DNA of 64,000 nucleotides from Aaosphaeria pasadenensis (lineage: Eukaryota; Ascomycota; Dothideomycetes; Pleosporales): NCBI GenBank assembly GCA_022813625.1, contig JAKLMB010000007.1:620001-684000 (forward strand), in the 5' to 3' direction. The position numbers were made by a program, and so were the translations under genes. Numbering within the stretch: position 1 is the stretch's first letter; each line of letters opens with the position of its first letter. The notes under the pieces were generated by a model. The model was given only the letters and a program-made list of their open reading frames with translations, did no database searches and was not told where the DNA came from. Positions 33,401 to 44,290 of this stretch are shown here, one piece after another.

Positions 33401-34754
33401 CTACAAGTATCTACCTTGACGTTGTACAGCGAATGTCCGAGCGAGTTGCACAGGCGTGGGTCTGGGGATACACAGGTGAGGAGATTGGAAAGGGTAATTG
33501 GCAGTAATTAATGCTCGTCGCCCATGCGCTCGTGGATGCACCAAAGGATGTAAATGGGACGAGACGTGCCGTCCTTTACGGAGTACAGTGTGGATATACA
33601 CAGAACAGCACTCATACAGAGTACTTTGTACTCGGTACATATTTACATCCTTCTAGCCTTGGAGGACATAGATATGTTTTCTACTCGTAGGTGCATTTGA
33701 CAGAACAGCACCACCTCTCTACGTACAGAAAACGAGGCTGTCACAAGTGGGCGCCCTGCAGGACCAACACTAAGACCCGCCCAAGCACGCCCAAGTGGGC
33801 GACCAGTAGCCATTAGACACGCTCGCCGGGCGGGTCAACTCACTGAAAGGAGACCCTGGCTCATTAGATCAATTAGTCGATCGGCTCAGTAGGACAACGG
33901 CATTGTTCCTCCTCTCGAGTAAGAATAATAGCATCAATGATGAAAGAGAGGCGAAAAGGGCACCACCAGAGCTGTAGAGGTCGATGGCGTACCCGCCAGT
34001 CGGTTCGAGATGACTTGGGCGCGTGAGTGAGTGTGATGGGCGCTCATGACATCACGGAACTAGCACCCAATGGACACATAGCCGATTTCCAAATGCGATC
34101 CGAACGGTGGGTCGTCGATAAGGTATCAAAGTATGGTTATCGTGTGAAGAGAAGATATGAATCCATCTATCTTGTATAATATGGATATTGTGTATAGTTA
34201 ATGTAAATACGATGATTTGGTCCTTGGGCACAAACTGAGAGCAACCGCCGGTGCACAAAGCAAAGCATAGCGAAGTCAAAAGCAACCTCCTTCCGGGGAC
34301 TAACCATCTTGGTCGAGCTTCACATGCACTGGCCAGTTGCAGTCCAGGGCACAGGCTTTGCTTTCCCTTTCCCAAAGGCCAAACTCAAGTCCAGTCAAGT
34401 TCCAGTCAAGTCAGTGCCAGTCTCAGTCAAGTTCCACTCACTTACCTACTAACTACTGCCACTGCTACTGTTGGTCTGGTCCTCGAGTCAACTCGTCGTT
34501 GTTTCTCCACGACAACGAGGCATCGCATCCTTCTCGCGATCAGACTCTTTCGACATCATCCATACTCACCCCCCTCCCTCCCGACTTCCCTCGTGACTCG
34601 GCCTCCAACCTCCCCATCGCCATCATCATCATCATCACCACCATAATCATCAACCATCATCGTCGCTTTTAGCTTTAGCCGTCGCTGCTCATCGTCGCCC
34701 ATCACACCTCCTTCTCGTCCTCGGGTGGCCGATACGGCCTGACGTCTGCCGCCA

Positions 34755-36814
34755 ATGGGTCTCTCCACAGTCTGCTCGAAGCTCTTCGCTTCTTGCTGCG
34801 GCGGTAAGCTGTGCACCATACTCGACCTCCACCTTGCCAACTCACTGACACTCCCCTTCCATAGGCCGCTCGAAGGATAACATCTATGACCCCGTGTTGG
34901 CAGACAGCGAACGGGAGGCTGTCGCCGACCTGCTGGGCTTCCTGGAAAACGTACGCATCCCGCATCACCGCATCCCACCGCATCCCTCCTTCTACATCCT
35001 TCACGGACTCGTTGACTAACATAAACCTCATCAGCGAGCCGAGACCGACTTCTTCTCCGGAGAGCCTCTTCGCGCATTAAGTACTCTTGTATATTCAGAC
35101 AATATCGATTTGCAAAGGTCCGCAAGCTTGACCTTCGCCGAGATCACAGAGCGAGGTACCTATGACACCTCCCACATCATCATCACCGACCAGTACTAAT
35201 CTTATTCGTCCGTAGATGTTCGGGAGGTCGATCGAGACACGCTGGAACCCATCCTTTTCCTTCTCCAAAACCCAGATATCGAGGTGCAGCGCGCCGCGAG
35301 TGCTGCACTCGGAAACCTTGCGGTCAACAGTACGTATAGCCGCCCACTCACAACACACTCCGTCGTACTGATTCATCCAAGCGGAGAACAAGGTCTCAAT
35401 CGTCACACTGGGTGGGCTTACTCCACTTATCAAACAGATGAACTCGCCCAACGTCGAAGTTCAGTGCAATGCCGTTGGATGCATAACCAACCTTGCGACT
35501 CACGAAGATAACAAGGCTAGGATAGCGAGGTCGGGGGCGCTGCAGCCGCTCACAAGGCTCGCCAAATCAAAGGACATGCGTGTGCAAAGGAACGCAACGG
35601 GCGCTCTTCTGAACATGACGCACTCTGGTAAATTGGCACACGTCGCACAGCCTAGACGCAAGAGACCTTGCTAACTGTTTCTGCAGACGACAATCGCCAA
35701 CAGCTTGTCAACGCAGGCGCCATTCCCGTACTCGTCCAGTTGCTCACCTCTTCCGACGTCGATGTCCAATATTACTGTACCACCGCTCTCAGCAATATCG
35801 CCGTAGACGCCAGCAACCGAGCAAAACTTGCACAAACAGAGGGCCGCCTCGTACAATCCCTAGTCCATCTTATGGATTCGTCCTCGCCCAAAGTCCAGTG
35901 CCAGGCTGCTCTCGCACTCCGCAACCTTGCGTCCGATGAACGATACCAGTTAGACATAGTTCGCGCTCGAGGTCTCCCATCTCTCCTCCGACTTTTACAA
36001 TCTTCCTACCTTCCCCTTATTCTCTCCGCCGTAGCATGCATACGAAACATTTCCATACATCCCGCAAACGAATCTCCCATCATCGACGCTGGATTCCTCC
36101 GACCTCTCGTGGACCTACTTGGATCGACCGACAACGATGAGATCCAATGCCATGCCATTTCCACTCTACGGAATTTGGCGGCCAGCTCGGACAAGAACAA
36201 GCAGCTTGTATTGGAGGCTGGTGCTGTGCAGAAGTGCAAGCAGCTCGTGCTCAACGTCCGCCTTCCCGTACAGTCAGAGATGACAGCCGCCATTGCCGTT
36301 CTCGCTCTGAGCGACGAGTTGAAACCACATCTTCTCAACCTTGGAGTTTTCGATGTCCTCATCCCGCTTACAGAGTCGGATAGTATTGAGGTTCAGGGCA
36401 ACAGCGCCGCAGCGCTAGGAAACCTCTCGTCTAAAGGTACGTTTTTAACCTCCCTTCATAGAGAATGTATATTAACTATCAATAGTTGGCGACTACACCA
36501 TCTTCATACAGAACTGGACAGAGCCAGCTGGGGGAATCCATGGATATCTCCGTCGTTTCCTAGCGAGCGGAGACCCTACTTTCCAGCACATCGCCATCTG
36601 GACTCTACTACAACTACTCGAATCCGAAGACTCCGAACTATTGGAACGCATCGCCAAATCTAACGACATCGTCCGCATGGTCACCGACATCGCCGAACGA
36701 AACGTTGAATCTGACGACGAAGATAACGAGGACGGCGAAGGCGAGGTCGTCAATCTCGCTCGCCGATGCCTTGAGATATTGGGAAAGACACCAAAGACCC
36801 TCATTGACGGGTAG
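34755..36814 (+). CDS. VAC8: Vac8, armadillo-repeat vacuolar membrane protein
   Basis: Seven exons: 34755-34803, 34865-34950, 35035-35155, 35216-35329, 35382-35627, 35687-36436 and 36486-36814. The six introns are 49-84 nt and nearly all split codons after the first base. The product has 564 residues. It begins MGLSTVCSKLFASCCGG: Gly2 for myristoylation and nearby cysteines (7, 14, 15) for palmitoylation, so it should be anchored to the vacuole membrane. Armadillo repeats fill residues 40-520, with typical units such as VQRAASAALGNLAVN and VQCNAVGCITNLATHEDNK. Known for Vac8: vacuole inheritance (Vac17), nucleus-vacuole junctions (Nvj1), Atg13 and selective autophagy, and vacuole fusion. The acidic C-terminal segment ESDDEDNEDGEGE is near the end. 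Length agrees with fungal Vac8 (about 560-580). Confidence 0.96.
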
Positions 36815-37402
36815 ATCGAGAGACTCACCATTATACCCACCGTTTCCGGATAATTCGCTTTCTTACTTCCCTTTGCTGTTCAACTAATGCCTTTTACTTC
36901 TACCATAACCGTTTGTGTGGTCATGCAATGCAATGCATGATCTGCTGGAACTCGGCGTTCTTTGGAGCAGGACTTTATGTTATATTATTTCTAGCGTAGC
37001 ATCGGCTGGAGCCAGGACTTTCTATAGGCAGCATTACCACCACTTTTACTTTCGGGAACAGCTTTGTGAGATTGAAATCGAACTATGATGCGGTAGGGAT
37101 TGTTGGATCGGTGGGTTGTTCGAGTCTCCTAAACGTCTAGTTTCAAATTTGAATGGGAAATGATCACGATGCGAAAAAGCACGCGCACTCAGACTTCACT
37201 GAACTGTTCTTCTGTGATATGTACTTCAGTGAAACTGTTGCTTACGATTACGTGCATGGCCGTAGCTCACCCATAGCTCCTTCCCCACAACCCGCCGAAG
37301 TTTAGCCGCTATCGATATCATTTTTCTCAACTCACTCGCACCAACACAACACTCACAGCATACCAACACAAAAGTTACGAGCTCACACACATCTGCGCCA
37401 CC
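36815..37402. other. Intergenic spacer with RPC4 promoter
   Basis: 588 bases, 3' UTR of VAC8 and promoter/leader of the next gene; no gene seen. Confidence 0.5.
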
Positions 37403-39331
37403 ATGCCTCCAAAAGCCAGGGGACGGGGTGGCCGTGGAAGGGGCACATCCCGAGGAGGTTCAGCCGTTGCAGCATCCTCCGCAGCAGCAGGAGATGCGAC
37501 TGCGACCGCCCCATCAGAAGTGAAGACCGAAGCACTCGACGGAACCAGCAATGCGGCGGCCGCTGCGAACGAAGCCCAGGAAGCCTCTTCCGCAGGTCAA
37601 TCGGGAGTTTCTGCGACCATTGAAGGAGGCTCAGGACCTTCCGACTCCCGCCTCGATTCGCTCCGAACGTCGACGCCTTCGTCGCGATCCGCCTCGCCCG
37701 CGCGGCGGGGTAGCACCCGCGGGAAGAAACCCAGTTTCAACCCGACCTTCACCGGCCGCCGTAGCAAGACGGAGCGAGAAGCGCTGGAGAAGGTAGGCAA
37801 GGATCGCGACAAGGCACGCCTTAAGGAGGTGGAAGACGAGAAGAAGATCAAAGAGCGGGAGAAGAGGCACGACGAGCAGAACCGGAGGAAGTTCAATGCG
37901 AACAGGCCGGGACGAGGTGGATTCAGTGGAGTGCCCAGTGGACCGTTTTCACTTGGAAGTGTTGCGCAAGGTGAGTGATTGGGCGCTGGGAAGGTTCTGC
38001 ATGGGATGCGCTGGTGGCTAATATGGAGAACAGACAGGAGAAAATCGGCTCGCGACTTCGCATCCGGCTCACGAGCAACACGCGTCAAGCGAGAAGATGG
38101 TGAGGGTGGGCGCTCAGGTGGCGGAGGAGGAGGCGGCGGCGGCAGTGGTGGTGGTGGTGGTGGTGGTGGTGAACACGGCGACGATGGGTCCTCGGACGAT
38201 GATGAGGATGCCAACATTCCCAGGAGGGACATCGATCAGATGCTTATCGAGATATCCTCGGACGAGGAGGGCCAGGGTTCATCTGAGCGCAAGTCACGAT
38301 CACAGCTCGGCCACACCATCTCCGGACTCCCCGTCCGTATCTCGCGAAAGGATCACAACGAGCCGGATAGCAAGAAGGACGAGGAGGGGCTCGGCCTCGA
38401 AGCTGCTGCTGAAGCGCGACGACAATCTCACGCATCGGGGACGGCGGGGGTGAAGTTGGAGCCAGGAGAGGCCGCTCATCGCAAGGGCAAGGCAAAGAGC
38501 AAAGACGTAGAGATCACGGAGGTTCGCAAACCGTACAAGGGCATGTGGCAGGACAATGACGAGTCTTCGCCGCAGATCAAGTCAGAACCCATAAGCGACG
38601 ACGAGGACATGCCGGATGCTGTACCGGCGGGCCTCTCAGATCCATCGGACAAGGCAGCTGGGAAGCAACCTGTGGACAAGGTAGACGCGAAGAAGCGGCC
38701 CAAGATCAAGAGGAAAGCTCTGAAGAAACCCATCATCCAGACCAAGGAGGACGCTCAAGAATGGCACCGTTACCTACTGGACCGCGAAGGTCTATTGGCA
38801 GAGCTAGGCCCAGAGAAGGATACGGCTACCGAAGTCGATGCGAACGGGGATGTCGCGATGCAAGATGGAGACAAACCCGCCGAGCCAAAGCTGAGCGTTC
38901 GAGACAACAATCCGTATATCTTCCAATTCCCACCAACCACCCCAGACGTATTGCCCTTTGGCTTCAAACCAGAGCCGATCGTCGTGGAGCCAGAGCCCGC
39001 AACGACCAAGACCACCGCAGCGGCCAGAAAGGCATCATCATCAACGATCAAGGCGGACCCTGCCAAGGAGGAAGAGAAGTCAATGTTCGAGCATTCCGGC
39101 GTGGTGGGCACGATCCGACTGCACGCGTCTGGCCTCGCATCGTCAACCTGGGGCGGCACGACATTCGAGCTGAATCCCGGGCGAATCACCCATTTCTTCG
39201 AGGAACTATCTTCCATCACCATCGTGCCGGAGGAGGAGCGCGTGGTCCCCGAAGACGGAGGCGAAGGCGCATCCTTGGGACGTATCAAGGGCAAATTCAC
39301 CATGGTGCCAGACTATTTGGCAGGACTATAA
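37403..39331 (+). CDS. RPC53: DNA-directed RNA polymerase III subunit RPC4 (Rpc53)
   Basis: Exons 37403-37970 and 38034-39331; the 63-nt intron is GTGAGT with branch GCTAAT and acceptor ACAG. The product has 621 residues. The N-terminal half is disordered: an RGG-like start (GRGGRGRGTSRGG), an Ala/Ser-rich part, then a basic KTEREALEKVGKDRDKARL helix and a poly-Gly run at about residues 210-235. The conserved RPC4 domain is the C-terminal 130 residues, including NPYIFQFPPTTPDVLPFG and GTIRLHASGLASSTWGGTTF and ending with GKFTMVPDYLAGL. Known role: with Rpc37 it forms the TFIIF-like subcomplex for Pol III termination and reinitiation in the nucleus. Several SDDED and KxEP stretches could be CK2 or sumoylation sites (inference). 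Confidence 0.93.
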
Positions 39332-40960
39332 GAAAAAGGGCTTCCGTTTCCCCTCTTCATCAACAATCCTCCCCTCATTGCCCCCAGCAACGGGTGTGGA
39401 TCTTTGTTTTGGGGCGGTGGGGTCGGTCACAGACAGTCAGTGCATTTCGGTTCGGATAGACGAAAAGACAGCAGCATGCATGGATGGGCGTTTTCATTCT
39501 CCTTTTGGATAGCATTCAGTATTATTTAATCAGTTATGCCGTGCATTTCCAGGCGTGTGTGTGCGTGCAGATGGAGGAAGAAAGGAAACGAAGGAGACAA
39601 AGAGAAAAGTATTGAGATAGACGTATGGGAGAGGCGTGGATGTATGTTCATAATCTCACCATAGCCAATCACCCAATCAATCAATGTATCACAAACGAAT
39701 GGAGAGGATACACAGGCATTGAAGGAAAGACGGTCCATAATTGCCATCCTGATCATCAATTTACCCATTCAACCAAGTAACTACAAGGAACAAAGTCACC
39801 ACGGACGACGCGAGCCGAAACGAGGCCACGAAAGCGTGAAGGTGGGATGTTGTTTGATACACCGGCCGCGCCGCGGTAACAAGGACAAACCAACACGCGC
39901 GTGCTCACCCGCCACCGTTCCACCCACCAACCCGAAATAAAACAGAAGCAGGGACCTTCTATGTATGTATGATAAGCATAAGACCTTATGCACAGAGCTG
40001 TGCCTTGCATGTTTCGTGTGACGAGGAAATAATGCAAGCCAATAGTGGAACGAGCAACCCAATTCCCCCTTTAGATATTCAAGGCCAGCATTGACTATTA
40101 CCTACTAGGATGGAGGGGGCGCGAAGGGAAGAAGATTTGATCTAATCAGATCGAAACCCAGCCAGCCCACTTGAATGTTTGACTGCTTGACGCGCCGGAC
40201 GCGTTTTTTTTTCTTTGATTGACAAGGAAGGTAGGCTGATTCCCAAGCAATTGTCAATCAAAGAGTGGGTTCCTTTACGACGACCGAGCTCGAGCTGGAT
40301 CAGCCGCGACGGCGCTGGGGGGCGTTTCTGACTTGCTGGAGCGGCCGGATTACTTGCGTAGGCGTGGGGAATGGGATCATGGATGGCGGCTGTATGGAGT
40401 ATTGCATGCGGATTGATCGGGCTGGGTTCTTGGACTTTCTCCTTGTTGGATGTTGTGGGTGGGTCTTTGTGTGTCAAATGGGAGCGCGACGAGGCAGGTC
40501 GCGTCTCCCTGCACGGACTGTTTGCATGTCGCGTTGAGTGGTTGGGGATACCTTCACAACTGCTCTAGAAGGCCTACGATGGAGAAAAGAAAGCAAAATA
40601 TTGGTATCATTGAAGAGCCCGGAGCGAATTGTATAACCTCCATACGTGACGTTCCGAAGATTTTGTAGGGGGATGCGGTGGTGTCGAGGTTTCGTGGGAA
40701 AAGGTGGTTCTCAAAGTGCAGAACGTCATAGCTTCTACTCGGGCCCCGCTAGCAGCAACGCCCGTTCGCCAAGTCACGTGGTCATGCGCATTTAAAGAAT
40801 GGAACGCGTCTCCACGATACTTCTCACATCACAAACACCATCTTCACCACTTTTACCCTCTCCTCACTGTGTATATTTGCCAATTGTTCTTCTACTCGAG
40901 CAGCAGTCTATCGAACATAGTGCACGTCTTTTTCATACCTCACACATCCACACAGAAGCA
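39332..40960. promoter_or_regulatory. Intergenic spacer with RNR2 promoter
   Basis: 1.6 kb. The left part is 3' UTR of RPC53. The right part is the promoter of the RNR small subunit with CACGTG at 40775-40780 and ACGCGT at 40804-40809, followed by a pyrimidine-rich leader. Frames such as 40265-40537 lack family features. Confidence 0.55.
40804..40809. promoter_or_regulatory. MCB element ACGCGT upstream of RNR2
   Basis: ACGCGT is the binding box of MBF (Mbp1-Swi6/Cdc10 type), which drives RNR genes at G1/S in fungi. It is 152 nt upstream of the start codon; function is inferred. Confidence 0.5.
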
Positions 40961-42405
40961 ATGTCTGCAATTCAACTCACTCCCTCTAAAAAGGTTTGTT
41001 CGCCACGGGTGACTCCCAAAGTACCACCCAATGGGTACATTTTTCGCGTCTGTACTAACATTGTATAGGCTGCTTCCGCCATTGAGACGCTCAAGATGTC
41101 AGACTCGCCAGCAAAGAAGCTTAACTTCGCGTCGGAAGACAAGGAGAACGTCTACAAACCCATCGTCGGCATCCCAGATCTCGATGATGTCGAGGAGGTG
41201 ACCGACAAGAAGCCCGCCACCGCATCCACGATCAGACCTGAGGAGGCCGACGAGCCCCTCCTTCAAGAGAACCCCCACCGCTTCGTGCTCTTCCCCATCA
41301 AGTACCACGATGTAAGTCGACGCGTCATACCCCTCCAACAGCCCTACAAAACGTGACCACGCGTGAGGATGAACGAACACTGACATGTATATCGTCATAG
41401 GTCTGGCAAATGTACAAGAAGGCCGAGGCCTCTTTCTGGACCGCCGAGGAGATTGATCTCTCCAAGGATCTTCACGACTGGAACAAGCGTCTCAACGATG
41501 ACGAGCGCTTCTTCATCTCCCACGTCCTTGCCTTCTTCGCCGCCTCCGACGGTATCGTCAACGAGAACTTGGTCGAGCGATTCAGCGGAGAGGTTCAGAT
41601 CCCCGAGGCGCGATGCTTCTACGGTTTCCAGATCATGATGGAGAATATCCACTCCGAGACTTACTCTCTCTTGATCGACACATACATCAGCGAGCCCAAG
41701 CAGCGCCAGTACCTCTTCAACGCCATTGACAACAGTAAGTTGATGTGATCACTATGTTGTCTGTTCGCATTGCTAACGCATCGATTAGTCCCATGCATCC
41801 GCAAGAAGGCCGACTGGGCATTGAGGTGGATCTCTGACAAGAACTCCACCTTCGCCAACCGCCTCATTGCTTTCGCCGCCGTCGAGGGTATCTTCTTCAG
41901 TGGTTCCTTCGCCTCCATCTTCTGGTTGAAGAAGCGTGGACTCATGCCCGGTCTCACCTTCTCCAACGAGCTCATCTCTCGTGACGAGGGTATGCACACT
42001 GACTTTGCCTGCCTCTTGTTCTCTCTCCTCAACAACCGCCCCGATAAGAAGGCCGTCGAGGCCATCATCACTGAGGCTGTCGCCATCGAGCAGGAGTTCT
42101 TGACCGAGGCTCTTCCTTGCGCTCTCCTCGGCATGAACGCCAACCTCATGTGCCAGTACATTGAGTTCGTTGCCGACCGTCTGTTGTTGTCTCTCGGCAA
42201 CCCCAAGTACTACAACGCAACCAACCCCTTCGACTTCATGGAGAACATCTCCCTCGCCGGCAAGACCAACTTCTTCGAGAAGCGTGTCGGTGACTACCAG
42301 AAGGCCGGTGTCATGGCCAGCACTAAGAAGAACGAGGAGGGTGCTACCTCTCCTGGCGAGGAGGCCACCAAGTCTGGCGATTTCTGCTTCGACGAGGACT
42401 TCTAG
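40961..42405 (+). CDS. RNR2: Ribonucleoside-diphosphate reductase small subunit
   Basis: Exons 40961-40993, 41069-41311, 41401-41734 and 41789-42405; introns 75, 89 and 54 nt (first donor GTTTGT, others GTAAGT). The product has 408 residues, close to other fungal R2 proteins. The N-terminal 80 residues include a KxN/KENVY stretch with a possible degradation or localisation signal. The di-iron/radical core follows: ASFWTAEEIDLSKD, MMENIHSETYSLLID (Glu, His ligands and the radical Tyr), AAVEGIFFSGSF and DEGMHTDFAC. The last residues FCFDEDF dock into the large subunit. The enzyme makes dNDPs for DNA synthesis in the cytosol. Codon use in this gene is strongly biased to C-ending codons, as expected for a highly expressed gene. 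Confidence 0.97.
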
Positions 42406-44290
42406 ACGTGTCATCGTCTTTTTTTGAATTCCTTTATTCTTATATATCCCGTCGGTACAGGGCAGAGCAGGGCAGGCCAATGTGCTTTTGCCTTTTGCTG
42501 GTCGCGCATTTTCCTTTCACTATTTACTTTTTTTGCATTGCCGGAGTCTGACATGGCATGGGCATGGCATTGTCGGTCGAGTGGGGTTAACCACCCAACT
42601 CTTTTTTTTGCTGCCTACTCCTCTTTTTTGATACCTCTTCTCTCTAAAATATGTATGTCACTTTGGATACTTTGGCGTTAAAACAGGCATTTCCACTTGT
42701 CATCGGGGCGAGCGAAATGAATGGGCGGATGGACGGATGAATGGAATGGACTGGGATGGGTTGGGATAGGACGAATGTGTCGCACTGCGGCGGTGGTATG
42801 TGTCAACGGTTTCCATAGCATAATGAATATATCTATCTACTCTTCAACTTTCGCATCCTTGGCTTTGTGTTGTTGTGTGTGTTACGTTTCTGATGGTGAA
42901 GTCTCTGGATGATTGCATGTTACAGCGCAGAGGCGTCCATCGCGAGTGTTCGACTCGGGACGTTCTATTGGAAACGAGGAATATCAAATGTAAGGCTATT
43001 AATTGAGATCTCTTTCTGAGAAACTGTACCACCCTATGCGCCGATGGGCCATTCATAAGTGGTAGAGACAAGCCTTTCGACCAAGCAGCCGACAATGCGA
43101 CCGAGCCAGCACATGCAGGAAGAGCCTCAAGTTGCACGACATTGCTGCCTAAACGGGCATCTATTTCTCGATAAGAAAATCTTTAAATCTCAAACTCTTC
43201 TCGAACAACCTGCACCGATAAGATCTTTTATTTCATCGGGCGGAGCGGGAGGCTGACATCCTGTTCCTGTGGTGTTTTGTCCTTGAAACATCGGGGTGTT
43301 CCTATCGTTATGGGGAGCATTTTATTTTCTGCTCGTATGAATTTATTAGGCGGACGACGGGGCGGCGCGCGGAGGATGGGGTGGATCGTTGGATCCGTAT
43401 TGTAGTGGATGGATGACGTCGATGACGAGCTTGTGACGGACGACGGACGATCGGAGAATCCCTTACTACTGGGTACTGGTACCTAGGTAGTTATTTTGTT
43501 TGGTTTGGGGGATTTCCAGAATCCTAATGTCCGGGGCTTCTCTCCTGCTTACATGGCAATTATGTACACTATTGGCCTTCGCTGATTTCGGTATTCCTGG
43601 CGGGCAGGGCGTTGGGATTGGAAGCAATAACGATGACATTATCGATGCACCACTCTTCCTCACCTCAACGATAATTACGAGCGAAAGACACCGAAGAGAG
43701 AGAAATAGGTGGCTTATCGCCTCCTCTGGAAACTTATCGATAAAAACTTCCCCATAACAAAAAAGTGCGGTTGCAGCGCAGTCCAGACCTTCCGCGGAAT
43801 CCCGTAACTCACACTCACTCGCTCACACCGCAACGAACAGCGACAGCGACGATAACACCGCAACCAGTACCTACCGACCTTGGATCTCCGTTTATCTTAT
43901 CTTCGCGATTATCTGGATAAAAAGACGGAGGAGGAAATTACCCGTTGGAGTGGGGGAAGACTGCGTTTTCTGTACCACCAGCTCTCTACTCTCTCTCGTG
44001 CGACCCTGCGTTGCGCGTGGGTGCGCCGCGAACGGTCGACCTTATCCTTCCCCGACGAGACGAGAAGACGAACCTCCCGCCCGCGAATCGAATGAATTGA
44101 ACGAATCGATCGAATTGACTTGATTTGGTTTCCGACCTACTCCCTCCCGCGCACGCGCGCAGCGCTTTCGACATCATTCCCTGACACATTCATAACTTCC
44201 CTAGTCTTATAATACACACGACGGCGACACACGGCCAATCATACACATACACACACAACACACGCACGATCACCACATGATCACGGGGGC
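42406..44290. other. Intergenic spacer, 1.9 kb
   Basis: Contains the RNR2 3' UTR and the promoter and leader of the WD40 gene. A TACCTAGGTA palindrome is at 43480-43489. An (ACAC)n-rich leader lies at about 44215-44275. I see no gene. Confidence 0.5.
43480..43489. repeat. Dispersed palindrome TACCTAGGTA (copy 2)
   Basis: Same 10 bases as at 32547 and 63832. Confidence 0.5.

Larger units (their letters stand above)
31050..34754. promoter_or_regulatory. Long divergent spacer: kinase / Vac8 promoters and leaders
   Basis: 3.7 kb separates the divergent kinase and VAC8 genes. On the kinase side (31050-32000) the minus strand is pyrimidine-rich, as in long fungal 5' leaders; it holds a 216-codon Ser/Pro/Thr-rich frame (31350-32000) beginning with an ATG, which I regard as leader or a large upstream frame, not a gene. 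Simple repeats occur at 31614-31650 and 32013-32043. Dispersed palindromes occur at 32547-32556 and 33383-33400. On the Vac8 side, 34375-34440 has repeated CAGTCAAGT/CAGTC blocks. Confidence 0.5.

Noticed and set aside
34556..35125. 189-codon minus frame at the VAC8 5' end
   Set aside because: Overlaps confirmed VAC8 exons and is Arg-rich low-complexity shadow.
38761..39459. 232-codon plus frame, Arg-rich
   Set aside because: Shadow of RPC53 in another frame; extreme Arg/Pro content and no start context.
41661..42480. Minus-strand frames of 181 and 231 codons over RNR2
   Set aside because: Antisense shadows of a strongly codon-biased gene.
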